NCBI GenBank assembly: GCA_015345905.1
Contig: JADDTR010000002.1
Span: 310,001 to 374,000 of the forward strand
Direction of reading: 5' to 3'
From: Aotearoamyces nothofagi
Lineage: Eukaryota; Ascomycota; Leotiomycetes; Leotiales; Tympanidaceae
Length of the DNA: 64,000 nt
Below, one piece after another: positions 45,669-58,246 of this stretch. Below the pieces are notes generated by a model. The model made no database searches and had not been told where the DNA came from. It saw nothing but the letters and a program-made list of their open reading frames with translations. Positions within the stretch are counted from its first letter, which is position 1; each line of letters opens with the position of its first letter. Made by a program: the position numbers and the translations under genes.

Positions 45669-46353
45669 ATGAAGTGTGAGTACTACCACCGGAATTTCAG
45701 ATGCGCAATACGACAAGATCACTAACTGTCTTCTTAATAGTCCTCAAAGTTGGCCGTGTCGCCATCATCACCCGAGGCAGATATGCCGGAAAGAAGGTTA
45801 GACGATCTCAATCCCATGCATGCAACTGCAGAAATTCAAGCTTTCGATGAAATCGAAGACGATGACTACTTTGAGCAAAGCAGGCTGAAGAAAAGTACGT
45901 TACTAACATGGTATCCTCAGGTCGTGATTATTCAACCACAAGACATTGGCAACAAGTCTCACCCATACCCTCATGCATTGGTTGCCGGAATCGAGCGCTA
46001 CCCATCACCAATCACTCGCCGTATGTCAAAGGCTCGTCAAACCAAGCGAAGCAAGGTCAAGCCATTCATCAAGGTCATCAACTACAACCACTTGATGCCA
46101 ACACGATACACGCTCGAGTTGGAGGGATTGAAGGGTGTTGTCACTGCGGATACATTCAAGGAGGTTTCCCAACGGGAGGATGCGAAGAAGACTGTCAAGA
46201 AGGCATTGGAGGAGCGTTACACCTCAGGCAAGAACAGATGGTTCTTCACTGCACTTAGTGAGTACCCAAACCCTCCAGACGCTGTGTTTGGCGCAGTTAG
46301 GCCTGTGCCCCTTAAGTGTATGCGAGATGCTAACATAATTTACAGGGTTTTAA
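45669..46353 (+). CDS. RPL27: 60S ribosomal protein eL27
   Basis: Four exons: 45669-45675 (7 nt), 45741-45796, 45921-46257 and 46346-46353 (8 nt), giving 135 residues. Without the two tiny terminal exons the ends would be lost. The protein reads [58 protein letters not shown] and ends WFFTALRF, all as in fungal eL27. It is a eukaryote-specific large-subunit protein near the peptidyl-transferase exit side. The second intron is 124 nt, about twice the usual size here, with a TACTAAC branch site. The third is 88 nt. Confidence 0.97.
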
Positions 46354-47488
46354 ACGGTTTCTCTCTTTGTCAATCGGGTCGGCATGGGGTTCGCATAGCA
46401 TTTCTCGCATGACGAGCTAAGAATGTTGCATTACCAAATAAAAATGCTCATGAATCCATCGAATACCAGCGAAGAGTGCAATTGTGGAATACGAGTATCC
46501 AGGGAGTTCAGCGATACGACCAAGGTCGATCGAATATGTGAATGATGAAAATAAACGGGTAGCTTATAGTGATCACGTGACGGCCAACTGACATGCTTTG
46601 AAACTTGATCTCTGCCTCCCTCTGTCTATTGACTGTACCAACGGTTTCTCGATGATAGTTGACTTAATTGGATAATTTTCAAGTTTGTAATCGTCTACCT
46701 CAGGTAATGCTTGGCTATTCTGACTATTTCTCTCAACTTACTTACCTGTACTCCTCCTTAACGTGCGTCATATTTTTTCATCCCAGCTGCCGGTCACTAT
46801 CTCCCATTCCGTTATCCACTCTCTCCTCTCTCCGACGGCCATCCAAAGGCCAAATCTAGAGCAAATAGTCTGTCAAAGAGGCAATGCACCATCGTCTCAG
46901 TTCGTCGCTCCCTTCTATTCTCGTCTCCCTAGTGGCATGAGCACGTGGGGCATCTCAATGGCAGTCTTCGGATGGAATATGTATTGTTACTTTATCTAGT
47001 ACTGTCTGTCAAATCCCGTAGCTAGGCCGGGAATATAATCATATCTTGTGATTCCTGGTCTGCACATTTATTTTATTTTTGTTCGTTCTATTCTAGAGAA
47101 CGTAGAAAAGTATTGCATGCATGGTTAATAATATATATGAATAATGTGACAAGTCTCACCAATCTCAATATTTTGTATAAACATACGAAGCCCATATAAA
47201 GTCTTAAAAGTAGTAGCGGCTTAACTTAGTGTCCTGCTGTTTTTATCTACACCCTTCAATTAAGTTGTATGGCGCCTCGATCAGTTATTTAGTGCCAACT
47301 TGCAAATTAAGTCTAATTTTCTATCTTTCTATAGGCAAGTCTAGTTAATGTCCTTTAGAAGCAAGAATGCTGCAAAACACCAGTAATGTAGGGTTGTATG
47401 AAACCCGTTAATGTATGACAAGTCCGTAGATCTCATCTTTCCCTTTCCGCCGCTTCCAAAGAACGCCTTGCGTTATGACGCCAAATCA
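46354..47488. other. 1.1 kb convergent intergenic spacer, AT-rich
   Basis: No supported gene. The part 47,030-47,440 is clearly AT-rich. ORFs of 63 and 78 codons at 46,668-46,999 lack family likeness. Confidence 0.5.
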
Positions 47489-49694
<2,206 letters not shown>

Positions 49695-50320
49695 TTAATC
49701 TTTCAACAAGGGCGACAGGGATCACTGCAGCAGATCAAATCCAGGATGTAATACTAAGACTATTTATTGCATCGTTGCCGGCGCGATGTGGGGCCGGAAG
49801 AGGGAAAATGGGTAGGCGGTGGAGGGCCCGTTTTGCCAATTTTAAGGGGATGGATGGGTGTGAAACAGACGGGGCGAGAGAAATGCTGGGAAGATGTCGC
49901 GATTTATTGGCTACGGGGGGGAGGGAGAGGGGTGAGTTAGGTACCTAAACAGTGCTAAGGACCAGTAAGGTATGCACTGTAGGTACTGAATCTCCAGGAG
50001 GCACCTCCAGTAGGCATCTCCAGTAGGCGTCTAGGCACCTTACTGTACCTCTGGTGCTGTACCTACACGCTGGAGAGGACGCTGGACCGACCGAACTGGC
50101 TGGACTTCAAATTAGCATCTGCAGAGGCGCCAGAGGGCAACTGCTACAGCAACAACATGCGCAGGTGCTGCGTATCTACAGTATGTAGCTACGCCATATC
50201 GCAAAGCGCCACTCATGTAGGACAGTGACCGTGTTCCTGACAGGCTGCAGCACACTTCTAGGAGCGCTACCGGCATGCCGAGCGTGCGCTCGTGCAGCAT
50301 CATAAACAATATGGAATATT

Positions 50321-50367
50321 GGTTGCTGGTTGCTGGCTGCTGGTTGCTGGTTGCTGGTTGCTGGCTG
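50321..50367. repeat. Heptamer repeat (TTGCTGG)
   Basis: About six to seven copies of TTGCTGG with one CTGCTGG variant, tandem. Confidence 0.85.
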
Positions 50368-51300
50368 ACTCTGCCTCCATCTGGATGGATAGGGATGCAC
50401 GAGCTGTGTCCGTAGGCTCTCTTCCCGAGGTCGGGTCGACATGTCACAATACCTTATCTGCCAATAAAAGCCGTTTTGTCGCCGTGGTCACTCTACAGAC
50501 AGAGTGGGATACAGCACAGTACCTGCCTGCTACTGCTACCATGGCCAGGGAGTCCAGTAGGGGCTGTCGGCACTACAGTATAGGCAGGGACAGCAGGAAG
50601 AGCTCCGTAGGGACGGACGGAGCACTACTCACTGGTTATTTAAAAGCTACGGACAAGTACTGTAAAAGTAGTACGGTCGGTTCCATGGGCATCTTGCTCG
50701 CTAGATGCTCCGAAAGATCTCCGGGTCAATGCCCTGTCCTTTGTACCTGGAAAACCGTTGGAGGCGTGCTGCTAAGCCATACGCTCTTCAAGCATGGTTT
50801 TCTTCTCCTTTTCCCTTTCCCTCTCCCTCTCCAGGCATGCCAGCATACGCAACACCCAACACCCATCACCCAACACGCCTTCTCGACCGCTCGAGTGCTG
50901 ACGCGTCAAGGCCCAAGCAGCGGCTGCTGCTGCCACCTGCGCTGTCCTGAGTACCATGAGCATATCACCGCATTTAGCAGCTTCCTGGCACAAATGCCAT
51001 CTTTTTCTCCAGCGAGTAAATAGAGTTCAGCAGTGATAAGCGACAGTGGATCGGCGAAGGAGCCTACTGAAGTCAAGCTTTCAGCGCCAGGGCGGAGCAT
51101 CAGGTACTAAATAGGCTGCATTCTCGCCGATTAAAAATAGAAGGGGGAAGAAGAGCGGCACAGCAAATAATCGCAATCTGGACTCTTCCTGGCTTCTACG
51201 GAGCTCTGCCCTGTACTCGACTACATGTCCTTGAACAATACAGCACTGCGAAGGGGGAGGGGATGTGGATTTCCGCCTGTTTACAAAAGACCTGCCTCGT

Positions 51301-51362
51301 CAGCCGCCAGCCGTCAGTCGCCAGCCGTCAGTCGCCAGTCGTCAGTTAGCCGTCAGCCAGGT
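51301..51362. repeat. CCGTCAG/CGCCAGC minisatellite
   Basis: Alternating CCGTCAGT and CGCCAG units over about 60 bp, imperfect. Confidence 0.8.
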
Positions 51363-51771
51363 GCTCTCCCTCTCCTCTGGCACGGCAGTGCAGTAAGGGG
51401 CCGGCCGATGGTATCCAGCATCGTTGCATATTACGGTGCAGTAGTATCCGTACTGATCTCGTGCACTGATTCGAAGCAAGAATACAGTAACAATCAACGA
51501 GATCTCCTTCTCCTTCTCCTTGCTACAGTACCCACTTCTACAAAGCAAATAGGAAACGACGTGCGCTTGGACGATGGATATCCGGATCAGGACGAGGATA
51601 GATAGGCGCATATTAATTCAATTAATTTCTCCTGATTACTGGATGGAGGACGCTCCGAGGAGAGGAGGGTGCTGGACTGTACTTCGTAGGTGCTTCATTC
51701 CCATTCCATCGGCGGCGGGCGGCCCAGCAGGAGAAGGCGCTGCCATTCCCGGCTCATCCAGCGGCCAGTGA

Positions 51772-51865
51772 TATTGGCAGTGATATTGGCAGCGATGTGG
51801 CTGTCAGTGGTTGTCAGTGGCTGCCAGTCAGTGCCAATGGGTGCCAGTCAGTGGCAGAATACTGT
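51772..51865. repeat. GTCAGTGGC-type minisatellite
   Basis: Imperfect repeats of GTCAGTGG and TGCCAGTCAG with two GTGATATTGGCA copies at the left end. Confidence 0.75.
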
Positions 51866-51957
51866 AGGTGCTGGACATTAGCGATTGCGCGCCCGCGCGT
51901 CCAGCACCACGAGCCAGAAGCGCCTCGCCCGGCAGAAGACCGTTGCTGCTTGGCGGA

Positions 51958-52043
51958 TCACTACCTGCCCTGTCACTACCTGTCCTGTCACTACCGTGTT
52001 CTGCCACTGCTCTGCCACTGTCCTGCCACTGTTCTGCCACCGG
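51958..52043. repeat. CTGTCACTACC and CTGCCACTG repeats
   Basis: Two to three copies of an 11-13-bp CCTGTCACTAC unit, followed by four copies of a TCTGCCACTG unit. Confidence 0.8.
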
Positions 52044-52195
52044 CAACCGCAGCATCCCGACTGTATTGACAACCCTAACGAGCAACTGTTTCTGCTTCGC
52101 CTTAGGGTGTCTTAGTGCGCCGTCCAACTCCCTAAATGTGCTAAGCACCCTCGGACACTACGTATGCTAAGCTACACCTGAACTGTGCCGACAAT

Positions 52196-52227
52196 TATTC
52201 TTTGATTCTTTGATTCTTTGATTCTGC
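52196..52227. repeat. TTTGATTC octamer repeat
   Basis: Three to four tandem copies of TTTGATTC. Confidence 0.85.
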
Positions 52228-52390
52228 CACCACCGGAGCCATCACTGTAGCACTCTTATCCTCGTTAGCACTCACCACTCTAGCACCTTAAGCACTTTAA
52301 GCACTTTATTACAGTAGCACTTGCACGGTCCGTCCAGGAGCTACACACAGCGGTCGCTCTGTTGGGGACAGTGCGTAGTGGAGACTTGTC

Positions 52391-52430
52391 AACTTGCCAG
52401 CTTGCCAGCCTGCCAGCCAGCCTGCTAGCC
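52391..52430. repeat. TTGCCAGC/CTGCCAGC repeat
   Basis: About five imperfect copies of a GCCAGCNT unit, 380 bp before the transporter start codon. Confidence 0.75.
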
Positions 52431-52815
52431 ATTGTGGAGTCTCCCAATCCCACCCTTTTGATATCGACTTTGACCATCGGCCTGGGCCCGCCGTCGTTAC
52501 CACCTGCCTACCTGTCTACCACAGTCGGCTACTTGCTCCTATTCCTACGGAGCACTCTTACTACTCTTGCTACTCTCTACACATGCTACCGAGCCATCGA
52601 AACTTGAAGCCTTCTTCCTCCTACATCATCATCCTTATCCGTCTACAGCCCCCTCTACTGTCTCTCCTGCATCCCCCTTCATCTAGCTATCCTTGAGAGA
52701 GAGTGCCCTTCTACGTGCGTTGGTGCCGAACTTGGGAAATACTTTCGTTCACGCCTCGCAACCTCCAATTCGCATCCTAACAATACTTTCTCCTTCTGCG
52801 TATTCCCGCTCAAAT

Positions 52816-54235
52816 ATGGTGGCCGTCGAAGAGAAGGTTCGCATATCTGGAGAAGCTTCACGATCAGTATCTCCAGTCCTGCCCACAACCAATCAGGATG
52901 TTGAGAATCCAGCTCCTCCCAAAGCTGCTCTCCATCCTGCCGTATATGTTGCGTAAGTCGTCACATCCTCGAGAACAATGGTCAATGGGCACGCCCTGAC
53001 TCTGAAACGCAGAATATGGATCACATTGAGCTCCACCATCATCCTCTTCAACAAATGGATTCTCGATACCCTCAATTTCCGTAAGCTCTAGAGAAGATGG
53101 AATTCTGGAGCATATTCCTAACACCTTTTCATAGGCTACCCAGTACTCCTGACGACATGGCATCTGCTTTTCGCTACCGTCATGACCCAGATCCTTTCTC
53201 GCACGACAACACTGCTCGATGGGCGCAAGAAGGTCAAGATGACGGGACGGATATATCTACGAGCTATCTTGCCAATTGGACTGATGTTCAGCTTAAGTTT
53301 GATTTGCGGTAACTTAACTTATTTATATCTGAGCGTAGCATTTATTCAGATGCTCAAGGTATGGCATTCCTTACCCATAGACGTCAATTGTCTAATAAAA
53401 CTATAGGCTACTACTCCGGTTGCTGTCCTTCTCGCTGGCTGGGCGATGGGTGTCGACAAGCCCAATTTCAAGGTCCTATTCAACGTATCCTTCATTGTCA
53501 TCGGAGTTGTGCTGGCATCGTTTGGTGAAATTAAGTTCGTCTTGACCGGAGTCCTTTTCCAAATCGGTGGAATTATTTTCGAAGCCATCAGGTTGGTTCT
53601 AGTCCAAAAGCTTCTAAACTCCCCAGATTCGAAGATGGATCCTCTTGTTTCACTCTATTACTTTGCGCCAATATGCGCCACCATGAATGGTCTCGTCGCC
53701 TTAATATGGGAGGTACCGAGAGTTCAAATGTCAGAATTATACGCAGTTGGCTTCACAATTTTCCTCATCAACGCCATGGTGGCGTTTGCTTTGAACGTTT
53801 CTGTCGTATTCCTTGTAAGTATCTCAATTCGTTTCTTCATATGCCTCTACTGACTCTTTTTAGATCGGTAAAACCTCCTCGCTTGTATTCACCCTCTGCG
53901 GTGTCCTCAAGGATATTCTCCTCGTTGCTGCTTCGATGCTCATCTTCGGCACCCAAGTCTCTGCCTTACAATTCTTTGGATACGCAATCGCCCTTGGAGG
54001 CATGGTCTACTACAAACTGGGTGGAGACCAATTAAAAGCCCAGATCTCATCTATAGGCCGAACATGGAGCGACTATGGCACCAAACACCCCATCGCAAGG
54101 AAGCTCATTATTTTCTTTGTAATTGCGTTTGTGTTCTTCCTTCTCCTTGGTGGCCTGGCTCCAACCTATGCCCCCGACTATGACCCATCTAAGTATGTGG
54201 CGTCGCTCGGAAAGTACACCACAGGTGGCGCTTGA
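52816..54235 (+). CDS. Triose-phosphate-translocator family transporter (SLC35/DMT superfamily)
   Basis: Five exons (52816-52952, 53013-53080, 53135-53358, 53407-53814, 53864-54235) give 402 residues. A 45-residue hydrophilic start precedes about ten membrane spans, beginning at AVYVAIWITLSSTIILFNKW. The TPT signature follows: YPVLLTTWHLLFATVMTQIL, LICGNLTYLYLSVAFIQMLK, ATTPVAVLL and VSVVFLIGKTSSLVFTLCG. A short basic-acidic tail ends in GKYTTGGA. These proteins exchange phosphorylated sugars or nucleotide sugars, usually in Golgi or ER membranes. The substrate cannot be read from sequence. Being divergent from UDP-galactopyranose mutase invites the idea of a role in galactofuranose or other glycan supply, which is only context. 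Confidence 0.92.
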
Positions 54236-55233
54236 GAGATTTACGTGCGTTTAGGGACGTTGTACAGACAATAGTATGCTGGAGAGGGCAAGCTGCCTTC
54301 GTATATATATTTGCTATTTTGGCTATGTGAGGGAAATGTATATGACATAGCTCTGCGTGTAGGAAGGATGCCTCTTGCGAGATCGCTTTTATGTATAGAA
54401 TTTTGGCGTTGAGCTTCGACATGACGAATATCCTGTCATGTCATGACTGCTTGCTGGCTCGAACGGGCTTATAGAAGGATTTTCACCTGGCCAGCTAGAA
54501 TTAATAATGAAATGAAATAGAATTTAATTGAGAAGAATATAAGAGAATATTGATAATTAGGAGTGGCAGTAGTGATGTGCTTAGCCGTGGTCCGTGGCCC
54601 ATTGCATAAGCAATGAATCTAGCTCAGCACTGGTAGAACATGTGCTGGCTACGTGATGCACTGATGCTGGTCCGACTCAACCGTTACAACCCCAGCAACT
54701 GCAGCCCAATTATGAACTCAAGTTTTGACACCTACCTTCTTTCAGAGACCGAGAGCAGCCAATTTTTTTTTTACGAAGATGGCACGGCTTGAGATGTACA
54801 GACCAAGTTTGTTAGCAGCAAGGACGTACGAGGTGGGAGCAATCCGAAATCTGCGGGAGGGATGCTGCACAGGGCTATGGAGCCTGCGATTGCCAGAATT
54901 GCAGTTGAAGCGAGAAGGCATTTTCTTGGGAAGAGGCACGTCTCGCTCGTGAAGAAGGGTGGCTATTCATTGATTGGTTCATTGTCTGATTCATTGATTG
55001 ATTCATTACGAGTATCGGACTCCACATCACATCACAACACATGCTGGGTATAACATAACGTAAAAAAAAATATGTATCCATCCAAGCGTGCGTTTTAGAA
55101 CAAAGATATATAAAAAATGAATCCAAAGCCGTCATGCCGAACCAGACCAGACCAGAGGGAGAGAGAAGAGGGGGTTCGCTCGCCAGGAGAAAGAGTCCCA
55201 CGCAGTTCACTTCATCACCAGTCGATCGATCAG
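54236..55233. other. 1.0 kb convergent spacer
   Basis: No gene. AT-rich at 54,490-54,570. ATTGATTC-type repeats occur at about 54,968-55,012, and A9 and T9 runs near 55,061 and 54,762. Confidence 0.5.
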
Positions 55234-56787
55234 TCAGTCGTTCAGCTCCCAGACCCAGTCCGCGTCGCCGACCGTGGGGCACGTCAGGTATCCGACTCCT
55301 TCCGATGCTTCGAGTTGCAAGCTGCAGCGCATCAGCGGCCTCACGATCTCTCTCGCCATGCCCTTGAGCTCCTCCAGTCGGCGCTCGAACCGGCGAAGGT
55401 GGTCTCGCGAGTACTGGTCTGGCGTCAGTTTGAGGAAGCGCTTGCATTCGTCATGAGTGAGGTAGGAGCTCGGCGGCGGGGAGCCAAGGGCGCGGTAGGT
55501 GCGGCCGAGATGGGAGAGCGATGGGAGCGTAGAGGGTGTTGGAGGAAGCGGGCTGCTGTGTGGGGAGCTGGAATAGGGGGGCGGTGGCTGACTGGGATGG
55601 CCGCGTTGGTTTTGGCTGTGTCGCGAAGACGATGATGCGGGTTTCGGCGGAACTGAAGGGACTGAGGTGTTCTCTGCTAGCCATTGCCGGAAGAGACTGA
55701 CAGCTAGCCAATCGAGATAACCGTTGGCTGGGGCGACACGCTCGCCACGACTCGTTAGCAAGGTGAGACGAAACAGCTTCGATTCGATTCGGTCAACTGT
55801 CTCCGCCAGCTCGTCCACCTTGTCCTCGATCAGCTCCATCACTGCGTCCGGCATGCTAGCCCGAAGATGTCGTTCCCCAACCGGCCACTGTCCCACAACG
55901 TGTATCAGGGCTTCGGCAAAGATAACCTTGCTACGTGCCAAGTACCCGAGTTTCAGGTACGAGGGAGGGTACTTGGCGATCTGCTTGAAGAGCCGCGACT
56001 GGAATTGTAGTAGGTGGTGGTCGATGCGAGGACCGACAACGGCGAGGGCGTCGTACATGTCTGCTAGGGAAAGGAGAGTTTTGCATTGGATGTAGGCGTC
56101 TGCGATGTTTATAGCATCTAGAGAGGGGGTGTAATTGTAAAATATCCGGAAAAGATTATCATAGTCCCGGAGTAGGTCTTCGTCGGCTTGTGAGAGGCGC
56201 GGAGAAGCAGGCGCCGCAAGGCTGAGGTTTGCCACAGAACGGAAGAAGCCAGCGTTGGAGGTGGTGGGTTTGTTACGGACTGGTGGGGGATCGCTTGAAA
56301 CGCCGAAGAGAGACGAAGCTGTGATGTCTTTCTGCACGAGCATAGGGACATCATCGGTGCCCGACCCGGAGTCGAGCTCATATCGCCATCTCCTCTTAGG
56401 TGCGTTATTGGGGGAGACGTTGTCGGACGAGATGTTGGACGAGCTTGCTCTTCCAGCCTCGCTTCCCGACTCTTCCCCTATGCGTGCCAGTTCCCCCCCA
56501 TTTTCCGGAGCTGCCCGCGACCATTCCTGGCTTGTGCTTGCCTCGAAGAACCCAGAGCATTGCGTAAGGATCAGCCTATGCAGTAGATAGCGATTCTCCT
56601 TCCCACCTGCCGTGACTATGATCTCAACATCGCCCGTGTGCGAGAAGATGGGGAAGTCATTCTGCGGAGCGTAGGATGAGCCGCCGGCATGCGAGCGGCC
56701 ATGCCGTCGGTGTCGAGAGGAGCGTGAGACGACGGAGGAGGGGCCCCGGAGAGAGAGTGTGTGCGGGTGTTCTGGTTGTGAAACCAT
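55234..56787 (-). CDS. BTB/POZ-domain protein with a large insert in the domain
   Basis: An intronless 517-residue frame starting MVSQPEHPHTLSLRG. The first BTB half is at about 51-92 (GDVEIIVTAGGKENRYLLHRL, then CSGFFEAS). It is followed by roughly 110 Ser/Gly/Asp-rich residues. The second BTB half and the helices after it come at about 203-310 (LLRDYDNLFRIFYNYT, then CKTLLSLADMYDALAVVG). A Pro/Ser-rich linker (about 385-435) separates these from a conserved C-terminal helical segment (RFERRLEELKGMAREIVRPLMR) and the end DADWVWELND. BTB domains mediate dimerisation and Cul3 recruitment. A role here is unknown, and no DNA-binding or Kelch module is present. The upstream side carries a repeat island. 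Confidence 0.85.
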   Translation of the reverse strand: MVSQPEHPHTLSLRGPSSVVSRSSRHRRHGRSHAGGSSYAPQNDFPIFSHTGDVEIIVTAGGKENRYLLHRLILTQCSGFFEASTSQEWSRAAPENGGELARIGEESGSEAGRASSSNISSDNVSPNNAPKRRWRYELDSGSGTDDVPMLVQKDITASSLFGVSSDPPPVRNKPTTSNAGFFRSVANLSLAAPASPRLSQADEDLLRDYDNLFRIFYNYTPSLDAINIADAYIQCKTLLSLADMYDALAVVGPRIDHHLLQFQSRLFKQIAKYPPSYLKLGYLARSKVIFAEALIHVVGQWPVGERHLRASMPDAVMELIEDKVDELAETVDRIESKLFRLTLLTSRGERVAPANGYLDWLAVSLFRQWLAENTSVPSVPPKPASSSSRHSQNQRGHPSQPPPPYSSSPHSSPLPPTPSTLPSLSHLGRTYRALGSPPPSSYLTHDECKRFLKLTPDQYSRDHLRRFERRLEELKGMAREIVRPLMRCSLQLEASEGVGYLTCPTVGDADWVWELND

Positions 56788-58246
56788 TTTGGGGTGATAG
56801 GCATGGGAATTGCGTGTCCTGTCTCGTATCAGCGCCGAAGCTCAACACAACCGCCTTCGTCCACGAGAAAGAGAGCTGCTCACCGGGTCGATTATCTACA
56901 GTGCGCGAGGAGAGGAAGCACGGCCAGAAGGAACGACTCCGCCAGGTTCCTGAAAGGTCGCGTCACTCTGGCCTGTTGCGAATTTCTTCCTATGTCGGAA
57001 TGACGGCAGCTTTTATTTCTCGAGCCTTTCTGGCCCTCGAGCCGCGTCGCTGGGCTTCCAAGGCCGTCTCGTCAAGTCTCAAGGACGCAGCAAGAAGCTC
57101 CGGAGAGATGGATTCGGAGAAGGACTCGTCGAAAGACTCGTCTTTGTGCCTCGAGGCGTCGCGCGATGGCTGGCACTGGGGACAGAGTCAGTCAACGGAG
57201 ACGGGCAGATCAATTGAATTGTGCTCGGGTGCTGGTGGCGAGCAAGTGGGAGCGCTGCCCAGCACATTCTCTGCAGCGCAACTGGCGAGCAAACAACAGA
57301 ACTCCAGACGCTGTCCAACGCCGTCCGCCGGTCACGATCGATGGGCTGCCGGCTGTTCGACGGCGACGGCTGACGTCCAGTCGTGCTGCGACTCCATGGC
57401 GGCGACTCTTCGACCTGCGCGTTGTTGCGTTGCAGCGTGCAGGAACTGCAACTGCGCGCTGCAGCGGCGAGACGTCGCCCGCCAATAGCCGCCCGAAGGC
57501 GCCCTGCCGGCTGGGCTCGGGGGGCCGGCTGCGGCGGCTGGTTGGCGGCTGGTGGCCCGTCGCTCGTCGCCCAGGCTTGGGCAGGCATGGCCAGGGACGA
57601 CACGGCACTGGCACTGGCACTGGCACTGGGAGCTCCATGTTTATAGCGACGGCCTCGCCATCTACTGTCCTCCTTGCTGTTTGCTTTTACACAGACTTGT
57701 TTACTGTTCCATGCACTGTTTATATACTGTCATCTTTATGAGCATGTCCCGAGAGGCATCGGGGTCTGGAGGCAGCAATGTCTGTGATTGTATTGTATCG
57801 TGCCGTATCGTGTGATCAATGGAGCTATCTAACACAACTTCAAGCCCGCACCCCTTAGCTAGCCCCTCCAGCCCAAAGCCAGCACCACAGCACATCCTCT
57901 ATCTCTGTAGATCCAGCCAGAAGATACCGGGCCTTGCACGTACATTGACAGCCACACACCGAAGAAAGTCTGAGAGATCGTAAAGAAACGCCCGTCCGCT
58001 CGTCCCCCACGAGCTTTGGAGAACCGCCCTGCTCGAAGAAAAATGCTAAAATACCCGCTTGTCGTTCCGCTGTTCTTAATCGCCATGCCAGCCGCTGAAA
58101 GATTCATTAAAGTTTGAAGGAGAGTATGCTGAAAAGGATCCGACGCCCACGCTCGCAAATGCATATAGAGCATACAAATCAAAGGAGCCAAATGGATGGC
58201 TTGGAGTGGAATGAAGCACACGTGACTCCTGGAAAGGTGGAGGGTT
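56788..58246. other. 1.5 kb intergenic island upstream of the BTB gene
   Basis: GC-rich between 56.8 and 57.65 kb. ORFs of up to 270 codons overlap or run antisense to it but are Arg/Ala/Cys-rich and unlike known proteins. A TGGCAC hexamer repeat occupies 57,604-57,630. From 57.65 kb on the base composition drops, and this part is probably the PDK1 3' UTR. Confidence 0.55.
57604..57630. repeat. TGGCAC hexamer microsatellite
   Basis: Four tandem copies of TGGCAC plus a partial one. Confidence 0.85.

Noticed and set aside
50292-51023. 243-codon plus-strand ORF in the 50-kb island
   Set aside because: It begins in a TTGCTGG repeat, is Cys/Ser/Gly-rich without domain likeness, and no splice or start context supports it.
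56676-57488. 270-codon plus-strand ORF overlapping the 5' part of the BTB gene
   Set aside because: Arg/Ser-rich shadow of GC-rich sequence, partly antisense to a well-supported gene, with no family features.
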